Origin: Acidobacteriaceae bacterium KBS 146
GTDB taxonomy: Bacteria > Acidobacteriota > Terriglobia > Terriglobales > Acidobacteriaceae
Assembly (NCBI GenBank): GCA_000688615.1
Contig: JHVA01000001.1
Coordinates: 3,658,001-3,722,000, forward strand
DNA: 64,000 nucleotides
Reading direction: 5' to 3'
How positions within the stretch are numbered: position 1 is the first letter of the stretch; every line of letters starts with the position of its first letter. The notes beneath the pieces were generated by a model. That model ran no database searches, had not been told where the DNA came from, and was given only the letters and a program-made list of their open reading frames with translations. Shown piece after piece: positions 32,249 through 41,222 of this stretch. The position numbers and the translations under genes are program-made.

Positions 32249-33895
32249 ATGGCGGAGAAAAGGATCTGGTCGCGCCGTGAGGTTTTGAAGCAAACGGGAT
32301 TGATCTCGGCGGCGGGAGCCGCGAGTGCAATGGCGCCGAGCCTGCAGGCCGTCGCTGCTCCTTTAAAGGATGCGAAGGGCGCGGCCGGTAAGGCGGGTCA
32401 GATTCTTACGAAGGAACAGGTTCCGTTTACCGACGGTGATTTCTCGGACAATCTGTATACACGCATCGGGGTGCGGCCGCTGATTAATTGTCGCGGCACG
32501 ATTACGGCGATCAGCGGATCGACCTCGCTGCCCGAGGTGAAGCAGGCGATGTACAACGCCTCGCTGTACCACGTTCGCCTGGACGAGATGATGGAGGCGC
32601 TGGGTGCGGAGTTCGGAAAGCTGAGCGGAGCGGAGTGGGGCATTGCGACGACGGGAACGGCGGCAGCTACCTGCCTCTCGACCGTCGCGTGTATCGCCGG
32701 AACGGATGTGGAGAAGTCGCAGGCCCTTCCTTATATCAAGAAGAAGGACCAGGTGGTCATCCCGAAGACCTCGCGCAACCCCTATGACATTGGCGTGCGC
32801 ATGTGCGGGGTGGAGATGGTTGAATTTTCGTCGCCGGAGGAGCTGCGCGAGAAGATCAGCGAGCGGACGGCGATGATATACATCCTTGCCAATCCCAAGT
32901 GGGACGACACCCCGATGAGCACCAAGAACCTGGCGGCGATCTGCAGGGAGCATGGAGTTCCGGTATTTGTGGACGCGGCGGCGACGGAGCTGGACCTTCC
33001 GAATCCGCATATCGAGGCGGGAGCGGACCTGGTGGCTTACTCGGGCGGCAAGAACATGAGGGGGCCGCAGTCGTCAGGGCTGCTGATTGGCAAGAAGGAT
33101 CTTTGCAAGGCGGCGTACTTTCAGGGAGCACCGCACCACAACTACGGCCGCGCGATGAAGTGCAGCAAGGAAGAGGCGATGGGACTGCTGGCAGCGGTGC
33201 GAGCGTGGCGCAAGCGCGACCATGAGGCCGAGCAGACGATGTGGATGGGCTGGGCGCAGTCGATCGCAGACCGTATGCAGGGCCTGCCTTCGGTGAAGGC
33301 TACGGTGTATCCGGCAACTCCGAAAGGTACGATCGATCGCAGCCCGGGCGTGCGTATCAGCTGGGATGCGAACGTTGTTGGCATCACCGGAAGCGAGATG
33401 GCGAAGCTGCTGGACGAGGGGACACCGCGCATCGTGCTGGGAGGCACGGGGACGCGTCCGGACCACATGGAAAGCTCGGTCGCGATCAACGTCTACATCA
33501 TGACTCCGGCTGAGATTAAGATTGTGGCGGACACGATCTATCAGCACCTGAAGAATCCTCCGCACTTTGAGAATCCGGTGGTTCCGACGGGAACTCCTGC
33601 GGCGGTGGCGGGAGAGTGGGCGGTGACGATCCACTACGTGCGGGGCACAGGCGAACAGAAGTTTGTGCTGAAGCAGGATGGCAATGCGGTCACGGGCGAT
33701 CAGCATGGTGAGATCTACAACGCGACGATGTCGGGTTCGGTGCATGCGAACCAGATTGCGTTGAACAGCGTGTTGCCGGTGGTGGGATATCCGCTGCCCT
33801 GCCACTTTACGGGGAAGGTAGATGGTAACCGGATGTCGGGCACAGTGACGCTGGCCGAATATGGCGTGGCGGAGTGGGAGGCTGTGCGGGGGTAA
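32249..33895 (+). CDS. Tat-exported SelA-like PLP-dependent enzyme
   Basis: The 548-aa protein starts with a twin-arginine signal (WSRREVLKQTGLISAAGAASA). A fold-type I PLP enzyme of the SelA/D-glucosaminate-6-phosphate ammonia-lyase group follows: GVRPLINCRGTITAISGSTSLPEV, WGIATTGTAAATCL, VFVDAAATELDLP and the Schiff-base lysine near 267 in AYSGGKNMRGPQ. The last 100 residues form a separate beta-rich domain (GEWAVTIHYVRGTGEQKFVLKQDGNAVTG). Export of a PLP enzyme is unusual, since the cofactor must be loaded before Tat transport. Probable activity is lyase or racemase on amino acids or amino sugars; the substrate is unknown. Confidence 0.88.
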   Translation: MAEKRIWSRREVLKQTGLISAAGAASAMAPSLQAVAAPLKDAKGAAGKAGQILTKEQVPFTDGDFSDNLYTRIGVRPLINCRGTITAISGSTSLPEVKQAMYNASLYHVRLDEMMEALGAEFGKLSGAEWGIATTGTAAATCLSTVACIAGTDVEKSQALPYIKKKDQVVIPKTSRNPYDIGVRMCGVEMVEFSSPEELREKISERTAMIYILANPKWDDTPMSTKNLAAICREHGVPVFVDAAATELDLPNPHIEAGADLVAYSGGKNMRGPQSSGLLIGKKDLCKAAYFQGAPHHNYGRAMKCSKEEAMGLLAAVRAWRKRDHEAEQTMWMGWAQSIADRMQGLPSVKATVYPATPKGTIDRSPGVRISWDANVVGITGSEMAKLLDEGTPRIVLGGTGTRPDHMESSVAINVYIMTPAEIKIVADTIYQHLKNPPHFENPVVPTGTPAAVAGEWAVTIHYVRGTGEQKFVLKQDGNAVTGDQHGEIYNATMSGSVHANQIALNSVLPVVGYPLPCHFTGKVDGNRMSGTVTLAEYGVAEWEAVRG

Positions 33896-34033
33896 AGGGA
33901 GCGATTGAGCTCTCTCCTACTCAGCTGCAGCGGCTTGTCATAACTTAGCTACGAAATTTTCTGAGGCTCGGATTCTTTGTATATTTCCGGCGGGGATGCG
34001 CTATAGTGTTGCGCATTCCCGGGGAAACTGAAT

Positions 34034-34891
34034 ATGAGCGCTGCAAGGCAAGTTCGCTGGCGTCTGTATGGGATCTTCGCTGCTGCCTCTTTTTGCGTTG
34101 GAGTTTTACTGAGCGGCTGTAATGCTCGACCGACCGCGACGAAGGAAAGTCCGGAGGCACGGGAGCGAGAAGAGGCTTCGCGGGCTCCGGCGTCGATCGA
34201 TACCGAGAAACAATCGACAGCCCAACCGAGCGGCGTGGCTGGAAGCGTGATTGGGCCACCGCCAAGAATCCCGCACAGTCCTGCAAAGCGTCGAAAGTCG
34301 AGCGCGCGGCCTCAGCCTGTGCCGCCGAAGACCCCGGAGCAGAAGCTGGAAGAGGCCGTGAGCCACCTGAAGGTGGGGGGCCTGGCGTATAGCTTTCCCG
34401 AGAAGATGAAGACGGGACAGAGAGATGACGTGGTTGCGAGCATCGGGTCGGACAAGGTTCCAATAGCGGTGCTGAAGGCGAAGGTTCAGACGGACGACAA
34501 GCAGGAGGTGAAGACGGAGCAGACTCCGATTACGCCGAAGATGAAGATGACGCTGACGAGCGCGGATTTTGAGATTACTCCGCAGAGCTCGGACGAACAG
34601 CTGGTGGCAGGAAATACGCCGACGACGTGGAGGTGGACGATCGCGCCGAAGCACTCGGGAAAGCTGCATCTGCATCTCGCAGCCATTATTGAGCTGGAGG
34701 ATCTGAAGCAGGACTTCACGACGGTTGACCACGATGTTGCGGTTCAGGTTGATCCGATGGATGAGGCCGAGAAATTTGTGCAGAACAACTGGCAATGGAT
34801 GCTGAGCGGCACCGGGGGCGTTGCCGTGGTGGGAGGAATTTGGAAGTTGTTCAAGCGTAAGAAGGATCCGGGTGAGGACGATCCTGTGTGA
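34034..34891 (+). CDS. Putative lipoprotein with C-terminal membrane helix
   Basis: The 285-aa protein has an N-terminal hydrophobic segment ending in a lipobox LLSGC (Cys about 31). A long charged, low-complexity region (about 32-115) follows, then a beta-rich domain (KMTLTSADFEITPQSSDEQ, TWRWTIAPKHSGKLHLHLAAIIEL). It ends with a short hydrophobic helix (GTGGVAVVGGIWKLF) before a basic KRKKD tail. No known family. It may sit in the cell envelope. Confidence 0.6.
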   Translation: MSAARQVRWRLYGIFAAASFCVGVLLSGCNARPTATKESPEAREREEASRAPASIDTEKQSTAQPSGVAGSVIGPPPRIPHSPAKRRKSSARPQPVPPKTPEQKLEEAVSHLKVGGLAYSFPEKMKTGQRDDVVASIGSDKVPIAVLKAKVQTDDKQEVKTEQTPITPKMKMTLTSADFEITPQSSDEQLVAGNTPTTWRWTIAPKHSGKLHLHLAAIIELEDLKQDFTTVDHDVAVQVDPMDEAEKFVQNNWQWMLSGTGGVAVVGGIWKLFKRKKDPGEDDPV

Positions 34892-34996
34892 CGGGCGTTG
34901 TTGTTCGCGAGCGCGAAAGCTGATCGTCCCAGAGCGGCTGTGGCCGTGCTGCTGAGGCCGGTTGTGGTGTAATCTGCCTTCAGCAGGACGGTGTTT

Positions 34997-36160
34997 ATGG
35001 CAGAAGGCAAGGGACGAGTACAGGGACTGGCGCGGCAGATGATGTGGATTTGTCTGGCGGGCGCAGCTCTTTCCTGCTGGGGCCAGGGGACGAAGACCAT
35101 GCTGGTGGAACCTCCTGCGCCGTTGCTGCCACAGCAGGCGGGAGAATGGGTTCGTCAGGATGCGAGTGCGACGCCGGCGGATGTTGAGAAAGATGGCAAG
35201 CTCGATTCCGTTCTGAAGGAAGATGGACTGAGGCGAAGTGAGCAGGCGGTCTATCGCCTGGGAAATGCGGGGCCGAGCGTTCGGGTGACGGCGCGACAGT
35301 TTGTCGATGCTACCGGGGCGCATGCCGCTTACGACTACTTTGAGAGGGCAGGTTCCGCCTATCGTGGTGTTGGCGTGGGTGATGAGACGAGCCTTAACGG
35401 CAACCGCTATCTCTTTCGCAGCGGAGCGAGTGTGGTGGAGGCGGAAGGTGATCGCGGACCCAAGGTCGAAGCCTTATTGAGCCGGGTTCAGGTGGGCTTG
35501 CCGAAGGTCAGCGGACCGAAGGGGATTGCACCGACGCTGCCGGCGCTGCTGCCGTCGAAGGGACTGGACCACGAGTCGGTGAAGTATGCCGTGGGGCCGG
35601 TGAGCTATGAGGCGACGGGCGGCGTGTTGCCAGGATCGATGCTTGGGTTTGAGAAGGCTGCGGAGGCGGTCACCGCGAAGTATTCCGGCAAGGGCAAACT
35701 GACGATGCTGTTGTATCCGACTCCGGAGATCGCGGGGGATCGGCTGAGGGCGATTGAGCAGGAGGTCCATCGCGAGGGGAAGGCGATCGGCACGGTCGTG
35801 ATACGAAGAGCCGGCAATCTGCTGATCCTCACGACAGGAGAATGGGGACTGGCAGAGGCAAAGGCACTGGTCCAGGGAATTCACCCTCGGGTGGAGGTGA
35901 CCTGGAATAAGCCTGTGCCGCCGGAGTTCCATACCGAGGTTCGAAAGACTTATAGCCTGTTGAGTAGTATTGCGATCTTCTGCGGGTTTGGAGCGCTGGC
36001 AGCGGTGGTGCTGGGGCTTTCGCTGGGAGCGGGAAGGGCAGCGATCCGGGTGCTGCAAGGGAAGCCAGCGGCGACCGAACCGGAGTTCCTGCGAATCGAT
36101 CTGAGCGGCCGGGCTTCTCCGATTCGGGCCGATACGCGAGGCAGTCGCTCCCAGGTGTGA
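34997..36160 (+). CDS. DUF6599-type secreted/membrane protein
   Basis: The protein of about 387 aa begins at ATG 34997 (GTG 34991 also possible). A signal peptide (MMWICLAGAALSCWGQG) is followed by LLPQQAGEWVRQDAS, DSVLKEDGLRRSEQAVYRL, ARQFVDATGAHAAYDYF, and later LTMLLYPTPEIAGDRLRAIEQ. A C-terminal membrane helix (IAIFCGFGALAAVVLGLSLGAG) precedes a short cytoplasmic tail. The family is typical of Acidobacteriota and has no assigned role. Confidence 0.7.
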   Translation: MAEGKGRVQGLARQMMWICLAGAALSCWGQGTKTMLVEPPAPLLPQQAGEWVRQDASATPADVEKDGKLDSVLKEDGLRRSEQAVYRLGNAGPSVRVTARQFVDATGAHAAYDYFERAGSAYRGVGVGDETSLNGNRYLFRSGASVVEAEGDRGPKVEALLSRVQVGLPKVSGPKGIAPTLPALLPSKGLDHESVKYAVGPVSYEATGGVLPGSMLGFEKAAEAVTAKYSGKGKLTMLLYPTPEIAGDRLRAIEQEVHREGKAIGTVVIRRAGNLLILTTGEWGLAEAKALVQGIHPRVEVTWNKPVPPEFHTEVRKTYSLLSSIAIFCGFGALAAVVLGLSLGAGRAAIRVLQGKPAATEPEFLRIDLSGRASPIRADTRGSRSQV

Positions 36161-36337
36161 CCGAAGTGCACCGGTGGCGGTGCAACCGCAAAGCTAAGCC
36201 TCTGATTTAATGATTGTTTGCAGAGGCCACATTCGCATAAAAGCGAAGGTATGGCGAATATAGTAGTGAGGGTTACCTACTTGATAACGCTGTTAACTAT
36301 ATGAAAAATAGGCGTTTGCGGTTTTTCGGTTTAAACC

Positions 36338-36366
36338 TTGACACGTCATTTTGCCAAACATAGTAT
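36338..36366 (+). promoter_or_regulatory. Sigma70-like promoter
   Basis: TTGACA (36338-36343), a 17-bp spacer and TAGTAT (36361-36366). It points toward the GH28 gene, whose start is 234 bp further, or toward a short RNA ending at the hairpin. Confidence 0.6.
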
Positions 36367-36418
36367 TTCGCCAGAAAGTTCTGATGGCTTTGCCTCCGTT
36401 GGAACTATTCTCCCTAAA

Positions 36419-36451
36419 GAAGAGGCCGCCCTGTTGCCGGGCGGCCTCTTC
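36419..36451. terminator. GC-rich perfect hairpin, probable terminator
   Basis: Arms GAAGAGGCCGCCC and GGGCGGCCTCTTC enclose a 7-base loop. On the minus strand the stem is followed by TTTAGGG; on the plus strand by ACGTTTT. It fits a terminator, better on the minus strand, behind the outer-membrane-protein remnant. Confidence 0.6.
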
Positions 36452-36599
36452 ACGTTTTCAGCGAAGTTCGCTGACTGGATCTAAAGATCGAGTTTCACGC
36501 CGACCAGGGTCTAACTACGGCGCCTCCAAGACTAGAGGCAGCTCGAAAAGCCACTGATTATGTTAGGTTTAGCGTGATGTCGTTCGGGAGGTCAGACCA

Positions 36600-38036
36600 A
36601 TGTTGTTCCGTGCAGGGCTGGTGATTGCGGTTTTATCGATAGGCGTGGCTGGGGCGCAGGATACCCGGAAGGTGGTGGAGCCCAAGATTCCACGGTCATG
36701 CACGAAGCTCAAGGCTGAGTTGCGCTCGGAGAACAATACCATTGCGGAGCAGGATGAAACGAAGCTTGATACGGAGAGAATTCAGAGAGCGTTGGATCAT
36801 TGCAAGCAGGGAATGGCAGTCGAGCTAACGAGCTCACGCGGGAGGGATGCTTTTCTTACCGGTCCGCTCGAGATGCGTGAAGGAGTCACTCTGCTGGTAG
36901 ATAAGGGAGTGACGTTGTTTGGATCGCGCGATGCCGCTTTGTACGAGATGAAAGGAGAGGGAGCAACTCCTGGGTTGTGCGGCACGATTGCGACGGGGGC
37001 AGCGCCTGCAATATTTCCAGCACCACAACATCCTGCTCCCACACGCGGCGGATGCCGGCCGCTGATTGCTGTGAATAACGTAAAGAACGCCGGGATTATG
37101 GGAGACGGCGTCATCGATGGACGAGGGTATGCGAAGATTCTGGGCAAGGATTACAGCTGGTGGCAGATGTCCCGGAGGGCGGAGCCGAAGAACGAGAGAT
37201 ACTTCACTCCACGGATGATTGTGGCATCGCATGCGGATGGCCTGGTCCTGTACCGGATTACGCTGCACAATTCGACGAACTTCCATGTGAGCGTGAACCA
37301 GACGAATGGGTTCACTGCCTGGGGAGTGCATCTGCTGACGCCGACCGTGCGAGGAACGGATGCGAGGAACACGGACGGGATCGATCCCGGGAGTTCGACG
37401 AATATCACGATTGCGCACAGCTGGATCGACAACGGCGATGACAATATCGCAATCAAGACGGGCGTTTCGCATATGAGCGTAATCGATAATCACTTTTATT
37501 CAGGGCATGGGATGTCGATCGGAAGTGAGACGTACACGGGACAGAGCTTTCTTATGGTTGATGGTCTGACCGAGGATCACACGACGAGCGGCATTCGCAT
37601 TAAGAGCAATGTGACGCGAGGCGGATCGGTGCACGATCTGGTCTACCGGAATATCTGCATGCGGGATGTGAAGAACCCGATTGCAATCAGTCCTTATTAC
37701 ACCAACCAGACGACGGAGCCATTCGAGGATCCGAAGTATAAGGGGGATCGAGTTCCGGACTACAAGGCGATCAAGATCCAGAATGTGATGAGTACGACGG
37801 ATGGGGATGTTCTGATTGCAGGGCTGGCAGGACACGTCACGCAGGTGATCCTGGATAACGTTCGAGTGGATGGGATTGCGCCTTCACAGGTGCATGGTCA
37901 TTTTGCGACCGTGACGCTGGGGCCGGGAGGAACCAACATCGACTTCAGCGGCACAGATATTAAAGTGGTGGCTCCTACGGCTCCAAAGCAGACTGAGCCC
38001 TATGGTTGCGAAGGGAAGTTTGTCCCGATGCAGTGA
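36600..38036 (+). CDS. Glycoside hydrolase family 28 (polygalacturonase-like)
   Basis: The 478-aa secreted pectin-type enzyme has a signal peptide (MLFRAGLVIAVLSIGVAGAQ). A right-handed beta-helix carries the GH28 catalytic motifs: NTDGIDPG near 257, NGDDNIAIKTG near 277, SGHGMSIGSE near 300 and GIRIKSN near 328. All acid residues and the RIK motif are present. It cleaves alpha-1,4 links in polygalacturonan or rhamnogalacturonan outside the cytoplasm. It fits the uronate theme of the right half of the window. Confidence 0.92.
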   Translation: MLFRAGLVIAVLSIGVAGAQDTRKVVEPKIPRSCTKLKAELRSENNTIAEQDETKLDTERIQRALDHCKQGMAVELTSSRGRDAFLTGPLEMREGVTLLVDKGVTLFGSRDAALYEMKGEGATPGLCGTIATGAAPAIFPAPQHPAPTRGGCRPLIAVNNVKNAGIMGDGVIDGRGYAKILGKDYSWWQMSRRAEPKNERYFTPRMIVASHADGLVLYRITLHNSTNFHVSVNQTNGFTAWGVHLLTPTVRGTDARNTDGIDPGSSTNITIAHSWIDNGDDNIAIKTGVSHMSVIDNHFYSGHGMSIGSETYTGQSFLMVDGLTEDHTTSGIRIKSNVTRGGSVHDLVYRNICMRDVKNPIAISPYYTNQTTEPFEDPKYKGDRVPDYKAIKIQNVMSTTDGDVLIAGLAGHVTQVILDNVRVDGIAPSQVHGHFATVTLGPGGTNIDFSGTDIKVVAPTAPKQTEPYGCEGKFVPMQ

Positions 38037-38097
38037 TGAGTGATGTTGTTCGGCTGATTCGTAGTCAGTCGGTCTGCGGGCGGATCGCTTCCAGTTG

Positions 38098-39336
38098 TTA
38101 GAGCTGGAGACGTATCTTCGAGCGCGTCAGCAGCGCGGCGATTGCGAGAATGAACGTCGTGAAGAGGACGGAGCGAAGGACGCCTGGGAGTCCCCAGACG
38201 AAGTGAGTGCGGAACCAGGTGATGCCAAGAGTGCTAAGGACGAAGTACCAGAGGTCGGGAAGAAGGTAGGTCAGCAGTGTGTTCGATCCCGCCGGACGCG
38301 CGAAGGCCGCCCATCGGGTATGGTGTCGAACGTCGCAGATCCAGTAGAGCAGGGTAAAGATGAGGATGCTGCTTCCCACACTGTAGAGAGACCAGGTGGG
38401 AGTCGCCCGGATCTTGGAGATCCCCAAAGGAGTTAGAAGGTAGGCAGCGACAAGAACGACAGCGGCGAAGCTGAGAGCTGCGATGGTCCTGGAGCGCACA
38501 GTGGGCCAGCGATGGCTGTGGCGTCCGACAAAGATGACGGAGGTGGCGACTCCCGCCATGGAGATGAGCGTGTCGGAGCCGTTGCCGAAGGGCCAGAGAT
38601 AGATTCCGGCGTGACGAGGGAAGTCGATCCAATGGGCTGAACAGAACGCGCAGAAGGTTGTGAGCGGGATGAGCCATAGAAAGGGAGCCCATCGCCAGCG
38701 TCGAGTTGGGATATAGAGAAGGCAGGTCGTCAGATAGGCGAAGGCGAGAAGTCCCAGAATCTCGGGATAGGCGGTTCTGATCCAGGCGACTGAGCCATCT
38801 TTCAAGGTGCGGCGGAAGATGGCGAACATGACGATCATCAGGATGAGACCCGTGACACGAAGAGCCTTGACGAGATTTTTGTGTGTCTCCGCCTGGGGAT
38901 AGACCATCCAGAAGAGGACAGCTCCCAGAAGAGCGAAGATGGCCCGGAGGCTTGAAGACATGTGGATGAGCGTAGGATCGCCGGCACCTGCGTTGGTCAG
39001 GATGAGACCGAGGACGAGGAGCGAGAGGGAGCGCAGGACGACGTGTTTCCACAGACCAAACCGTGAGGGTTCGCGGCCGAGACGCCGATCGACGGCAATA
39101 GGAATGGCCATCCCAAGGATGAAAAGAAAGGCGGGGAACACCATGTCCACGTAGGTCATGGCGTCGACCTTACCGGGGGCGTGATAGGTCCACCAGGGGA
39201 GGCCTTTTACGGAGGCAAGATCGTTGACGAAGATCATGACGACCATCGTGAGCCCGCGAAAGACATCGATGGAGAAGACACGCGGTGACTGAACGGTTGT
39301 GGCAGCGGTCTGCGTTCCGAGTTGAGCCGTGGCCAT
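38098..39336 (-). CDS. HGSNAT-like (DUF5009) membrane acetyltransferase
   Basis: The 412-aa multi-pass protein has about 10-11 helices. The family start is clear: RVFSIDVFRGLTMVVMIFVNDLASVKGLPWWTYHAPGK, followed by MTYVDMVFPAFLFILGMAIP. Members resemble heparan-alpha-glucosaminide N-acetyltransferase, which moves acetyl groups from cytosolic acetyl-CoA to glucosamine on the other side of the membrane. The neighbouring GH18 enzyme acts on N-acetylglucosamine polymers and is transcribed in the same direction, with a 66-bp gap, consistent with amino-sugar metabolism. Confidence 0.85.
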   Translation of the reverse strand: MATAQLGTQTAATTVQSPRVFSIDVFRGLTMVVMIFVNDLASVKGLPWWTYHAPGKVDAMTYVDMVFPAFLFILGMAIPIAVDRRLGREPSRFGLWKHVVLRSLSLLVLGLILTNAGAGDPTLIHMSSSLRAIFALLGAVLFWMVYPQAETHKNLVKALRVTGLILMIVMFAIFRRTLKDGSVAWIRTAYPEILGLLAFAYLTTCLLYIPTRRWRWAPFLWLIPLTTFCAFCSAHWIDFPRHAGIYLWPFGNGSDTLISMAGVATSVIFVGRHSHRWPTVRSRTIAALSFAAVVLVAAYLLTPLGISKIRATPTWSLYSVGSSILIFTLLYWICDVRHHTRWAAFARPAGSNTLLTYLLPDLWYFVLSTLGITWFRTHFVWGLPGVLRSVLFTTFILAIAALLTRSKIRLQL

Positions 39337-39402
39337 GGTCGTCGTCTCCTCTAAGTCAATCTGTCTCGCACGGATCCGTCAATGCTGAAAGACGATCTAA
39401 AC

Positions 39403-40590
39403 TCAGTCGCCGTCTGAGGTTGCAGAGGACGGAGGGGGAGTGAGTCCGGCGTGTACGGCTTTGAGAAGGATGCCGGTGTTGTCGTTGGAATACTCCCAGA
39501 ACATGATGCCTCGCAGCTTTCGGTCCATCACATACTTGCATTTGGTGGCGATGGATTGCGGATCTTCGTAAGTGACGAATATGTGCGTTTGAGGATTGTA
39601 GAGATAGGGAACGGAGGCTTCGGCATCCCAGTGGCGGAGAAAGCCGGTGGCGAGCAGATCGGGAAGCTCCGGATAGGAAAAATGAACTCCTTTAGCGGCT
39701 TTGCCGGGTTGAAAGAGGCCATGATTTTTATTGGCGACCTCTCCCCAGCTTCGACCGTAGAAGGGAAGTCCCAAGACGATCTTGCGAGCGGGAACTCCTG
39801 CCTGCTCATAGGCTGTAACGGAAAGATCCGCGGAGACGTGCTTGGGATCAGCTGAATTTCGGAAGAGCGGAGCGTCGTGACCGGTGGAGGGGCCTCCGAC
39901 GTAAAAGTCGTAGGTCATCAGATTGACGGTGTCGACGTAGTTCTGCACTTTGGCCATCTCGGTGTTCTCAAGAAACCTGGCAGAGGCCCCTGTCGCAATG
40001 GAGGTATAGAGGCGGCGATGAAGGCGGGTCTGTTCCTTGTCAAAGCGCTGCCGCAGCTCGGCGAGCAGAAGTGTGTAGTTCTTTTTGTCTTCTGGGCGAA
40101 AGGTGTTCCCACTCCCTGGCTGGCCGGGATATTCCCAGTCGATGTCGAGGCCGTCGAGCTTATAGCGCTCAATGAAGCGAACGGCGCTGGAGATAAATCG
40201 CTCGCGGGAGCGGGAGGTGAGGGCGGCATCGGAGAAACCTCCGGACCAGGTCCAGCCGCCGACAGAGACAAGAATCTTGAGCGTGGGGTTGGAGCGTTTG
40301 AGTGTATTAAGGATGGCGAAGTTTTCTGCGTCGTGTGCGAAGCCTTCAACGATCTCGCCATCCTTAATATTGGCGAAGGCGTAGTTGATGCGCGTCATCT
40401 GACGGACGTTGACCTCGTTTGCTCCAAGGACACGATTCTGGGGAAATACGTAGGCGATGATTTCTTTCGAGAGCGAGGATGTGGTGTGTTCCGGGCCAGC
40501 GGGAAGGGCAGACAAGCTTTGAGAAGACGCGCACATCAAGAGAAGAGATGCGGAGGCGATCCGCAAGGCCGTGGGTACGGAAAGACGCAT
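39403..40590 (-). CDS. Glycoside hydrolase family 18 (chitinase-like)
   Basis: The 395-aa secreted enzyme has a signal peptide (about 1-29). TIM-barrel motifs follow: KILVSVGGWTWSGGFSDA (106-121), the catalytic DGLDIDWEYP (146-155, acid Glu153), VDTVNLMTYDFYVGGP and GIMFWEYSNDNTG. It hydrolyses beta-1,4-GlcNAc polymers or related glycans by substrate-assisted catalysis. Precedes the HGSNAT-like gene in the same orientation. Confidence 0.92.
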   Translation of the reverse strand: MRLSVPTALRIASASLLLMCASSQSLSALPAGPEHTTSSLSKEIIAYVFPQNRVLGANEVNVRQMTRINYAFANIKDGEIVEGFAHDAENFAILNTLKRSNPTLKILVSVGGWTWSGGFSDAALTSRSRERFISSAVRFIERYKLDGLDIDWEYPGQPGSGNTFRPEDKKNYTLLLAELRQRFDKEQTRLHRRLYTSIATGASARFLENTEMAKVQNYVDTVNLMTYDFYVGGPSTGHDAPLFRNSADPKHVSADLSVTAYEQAGVPARKIVLGLPFYGRSWGEVANKNHGLFQPGKAAKGVHFSYPELPDLLATGFLRHWDAEASVPYLYNPQTHIFVTYEDPQSIATKCKYVMDRKLRGIMFWEYSNDNTGILLKAVHAGLTPPPSSATSDGD

Positions 40591-40732
40591 GGTGCCTCGA
40601 GAGTAATCGATTCGAGGTGCCGAACATCAGGCATTCGGCCGTTGCACCCCACGAATATTCCCGGTAAACTTGTTTCTGCAGGCAAAGGTCTTCCAAGCCG
40701 CAGGCGGGTGGCCTGTGTGGAGTTCCTCGAAC

Positions 40733-40808
<76 letters not shown>

Positions 40809-41222
40809 TCTATATACATGTGAATAAATTTTTATGCTTTTAGCTATTTGCGTCACGTAGACGGCGAATAGGGCTTTGCTGTGACTGGATAGCCTGCGAG
40901 CGGCAGTAACAGAGGAAGTTTGAACCTGCGGTAAGCAGGTCTCAATCTGCAAGCAAGACTGATGTTGTACATCAAGCGCGATTGGCTAAAGAAGAAAACC
41001 GTTTACCCCTTGAATTTTGTGGGAGTTCGGGCAAACCGCAGATTCTTCGACTTCGTTGCTCGCGATAAAACTATGAGCAACTTCGCTCAGAATGACAGCT
41101 TGTTTCTTGCATATAGACCATCCAGGAAGTGATGCTTCCGTCCGGAAACTTGCATACTAAAGAAGACATTGTGGAGAATGGTCTGACAAGAGGACGCTCC
41201 ACCCGTCTCGATTGAGGTTCCC
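40809..41222. other. Intergenic region downstream of tRNA-Thr
   Basis: Nothing gene-like is seen. It contains the second 60-bp GATGACA repeat (41038-41098) and a short inverted repeat CCTGCGGTAAGCAGG (40926-40940). Confidence 0.5.
41038..41098 (+). repeat. 60-bp dispersed GCAGAT...GATGACA repeat, second copy
   Basis: Gap-free partner of 31978-32038. Conserved blocks are GCAGAT-CTTCGACT, CTCGCGAT and CTTCGCTCAG-ATGACA. It lies between a tRNA and the oxidoreductase operon. Confidence 0.65.

Larger units (their letters stand above)
36161..36599. other. Intergenic region upstream of GH28 gene
   Basis: It contains a strong sigma70-like promoter (36338-36366), a 13-bp perfect hairpin (36419-36451) and a minus-strand remnant reading TLVGVKLDL before TAG near 36482. 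The remnant looks like the C-terminus of an outer-membrane protein, with the hairpin as its old terminator. Confidence 0.5.

Noticed and set aside
34106..35323. 405-codon minus-strand frame
   Set aside because: It spans two plus-strand genes with a signal peptide or lipobox, and its composition is rich in Arg, His and Leu as usual for a shadow frame.
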